From assembly GCA_027488335.1 (NCBI GenBank), contig JAIYBU010000217.1:1-42454 (forward strand): a stretch of 42,454 bases of DNA, given 5' to 3'. This DNA is from Cytophagaceae bacterium. GTDB taxonomy: Bacteria > Bacteroidota > Bacteroidia > Cytophagales > Spirosomataceae. Both the position numbers and the translations under genes were made by a program. Of this stretch, positions 41,396-42,454 are shown piece after piece; position 1 is the first letter of the stretch; the number at the start of each line of letters is the position of its first letter. A model generated the notes under the pieces. It was given only the letters and a program-made list of their open reading frames with translations, was not told where the DNA came from and made no database searches.

Positions 41396-42454
41396 TTAGT
41401 TTTCCATCAAATAACCTTTGATGAAATCATCAATGTCACCATTCAATACCGCTTCAGTGTTTGATGTTTGAATATTGGTTCGGTGGTCTTTCACACGGCG
41501 GTCATCTAAAACGTAGCTTCGTATTTGTGAACCCCACTCAATTTTCATTTTTCCTGCTTCAGTTTCTGCTCTTGCAGCATTGCGTTTATCAACTTCTAAC
41601 TGATAGAGTTTCGAACGAAGCATTTGCATGGCACGCTCACGATTGCCGAGCTGACTACGGTCAACCTGACAAACGATTACAATTCCCGTAGGCTTGTGCG
41701 TAAGCTGTACTTTTGTTTCTACCTTATTGACATTTTGTCCGCCTGCACCGCCAGAGCGAGAGGTCTGAATTTCAATATCAGCAGGATTGATTTCAATCGT
41801 AATTGTGTCATCAACTAATGGTGTAACAAAAACCGATGAAAACGAAGTATGGCGTCGGGCATTAGAATCGAAAGGAGAAACACGCACCAAACGATGCACA
41901 CCGTTTTCAGATTTCAAGAAACCATAAGCCATTGGCCCATCAATTTGCAAAGAAACTGATTTTACACCCGCCGTATCGCCGTCTTGAAAATCAAGTTCTG
42001 ATACTTTATATCCTTTCTTATTAGCCCACATCATATACATACGCATGAGCATACTCGTCCAGTCTTGACTTTCCGTTCCACCCGCTCCTGCATTTATCTC
42101 CAGAATGGCACTCATCTGGTCTTCTTCGTTCGAGAGCATACGTTTTAACTCCAGCTCCTCGAGTATCGTTTCTACCTTTTTACCCTCTTCGTCAACCTCT
42201 TCTTCGGTTACATCGCCAGCTTCATAAAATTCATAAAGTGTTTCGAGGTCGCCGATGGCAGCATCGGCATTTTCATAACCAACAGTCCAGCCTTTAAGCA
42301 TACGTACTTGTTTCATTACGCTTTCTGCTTTGGCTGCATCAGTCCAAAATTCGGGTTGAGCGGTTTGGTTTTCTAAATCTTCGAGTTGTTCTTTCTTGCT
42401 ATCGTAGTCAAAGATACCCCCTCAAGGCCGCTAATCTGGCCTTTAACTCCTTCA
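41396..42454 (-). CDS. prfB: Peptide chain release factor 2, 5' end beyond the window, with programmed frameshift
   Basis: Release factor reading UGA and UAA. The long frame has the codon-recognition tripeptide SPF in [18 protein letters not shown] and the catalytic GGQ in [16 protein letters not shown]. Upstream of the apparent first Met (42316), the frame continues without a stop back to [12 protein letters not shown]. The zero frame before the shift reads [14 protein letters not shown], then UGA. The +1 slip joins them, as in E. coli. So the true gene is longer than an ORF caller shows and starts beyond base 42454. It is complete at the 3' end. Confidence 0.95.
42407..42422 (-). promoter_or_regulatory. 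prfB: prfB programmed +1 frameshift site
   Basis: On the minus strand AGGGGGTATCTTTGAC: a Shine-Dalgarno-like AGGGGG, three bases, the slippery CTT, the in-frame UGA (42410-42408) and the following C. This is the same layout as in E. coli and lets RF2 levels control their own synthesis: scarce RF2 pauses at the UGA, which then slips. Confidence 0.95.

Noticed and set aside
41396..42316. prfB as a complete 306-residue gene starting at the Met at 42316, or a frameshifted pseudogene
   Set aside because: The frame continues upstream without a stop and joins a zero frame through the exact RF2 recoding signal, so the apparent start and break are the normal programmed frameshift.

Overview
The window looks like the chromosome of a Bacteroidota member, most likely Cytophagales (an Emticicia/Runella/Flectobacillus-type genome; genus is inference). 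The reasons are moderate-to-low GC, several promoters of the Bacteroidota type (TTTG, about 19-21 nt, TAnnTTTG), few Shine-Dalgarno sequences before starts, an archaeal-type GGGP synthase, a ComEC without a visible metallo-hydrolase domain, a C-terminal 3-coathanger-stack-like domain, and a TonB receptor among secreted hydrolases. I see no tRNA, rRNA, CRISPR array, prophage or transposase. No gap between genes exceeds 300 bases.

Layout. 0-12.9 kb: aspartate-type aminotransferase, GNAT acetyltransferase, secreted lactonase-like beta-propeller, a minus-strand group (SGNH lipoprotein, AXE1 esterase, ComEC, TonB-dependent receptor), anhydro-MurNAc kinase AnmK and a large secreted acetylesterase. 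13-16.7 kb: PEP carboxylase and an AraC regulator. 16.9-31.3 kb: a molybdenum-hydroxylase locus, in order cysteine desulfurase, XdhC, an orphan membrane protein with its own promoter, CoxG, CoxS, CoxL, CoxM, MoxR/CoxD, a broken GxxExxY gene between inverted repeats, and CoxE; a secreted TIM-barrel/SUMF fusion lies on the other strand, then MoeA. 31.3-36 kb: NamZ-like muramidase lipoprotein, class D beta-lactamase-like protein, a compact operon (unknown membrane protein, GGGP synthase, FolK) and a methyltransferase. 36-42.5 kb: secreted YwqK-like protein, Aat, a DsbD-like reductase, HupE-like protein, AlkB-type hydroxylase, and prfB running off the right edge with its programmed +1 frameshift site inside the window.

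How the genes work together. The central locus carries the three subunits of a molybdenum hydroxylase (2Fe-2S, FAD and molybdopterin) plus the enzymes expected to mature it: MoeA (Mo insertion), a NifS-type desulfurase with XdhC (sulfuration and delivery of the cofactor), and the CoxD ATPase with CoxE VWA partner. The large subunit has the form II AYRGAGR loop instead of the CO-dehydrogenase AYRCSFR loop, so the substrate is unknown. AnmK and the NamZ-like protein point to peptidoglycan recycling.

The most unusual structure is the roughly 470-bp block between coxD and coxE: a PD-(D/E)XK-type GxxExxY gene, disrupted by one in-frame stop, bracketed by 28-nt inverted arms (26/28 matching) made of periodic CGC(A/T)GA units. 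The left arm starts one base after the coxD stop and the right arm ends ten bases before the coxE start. Repeats of other types lie elsewhere in the locus, and every convergent gene pair is separated by a palindrome or overlaps at its stop codons.
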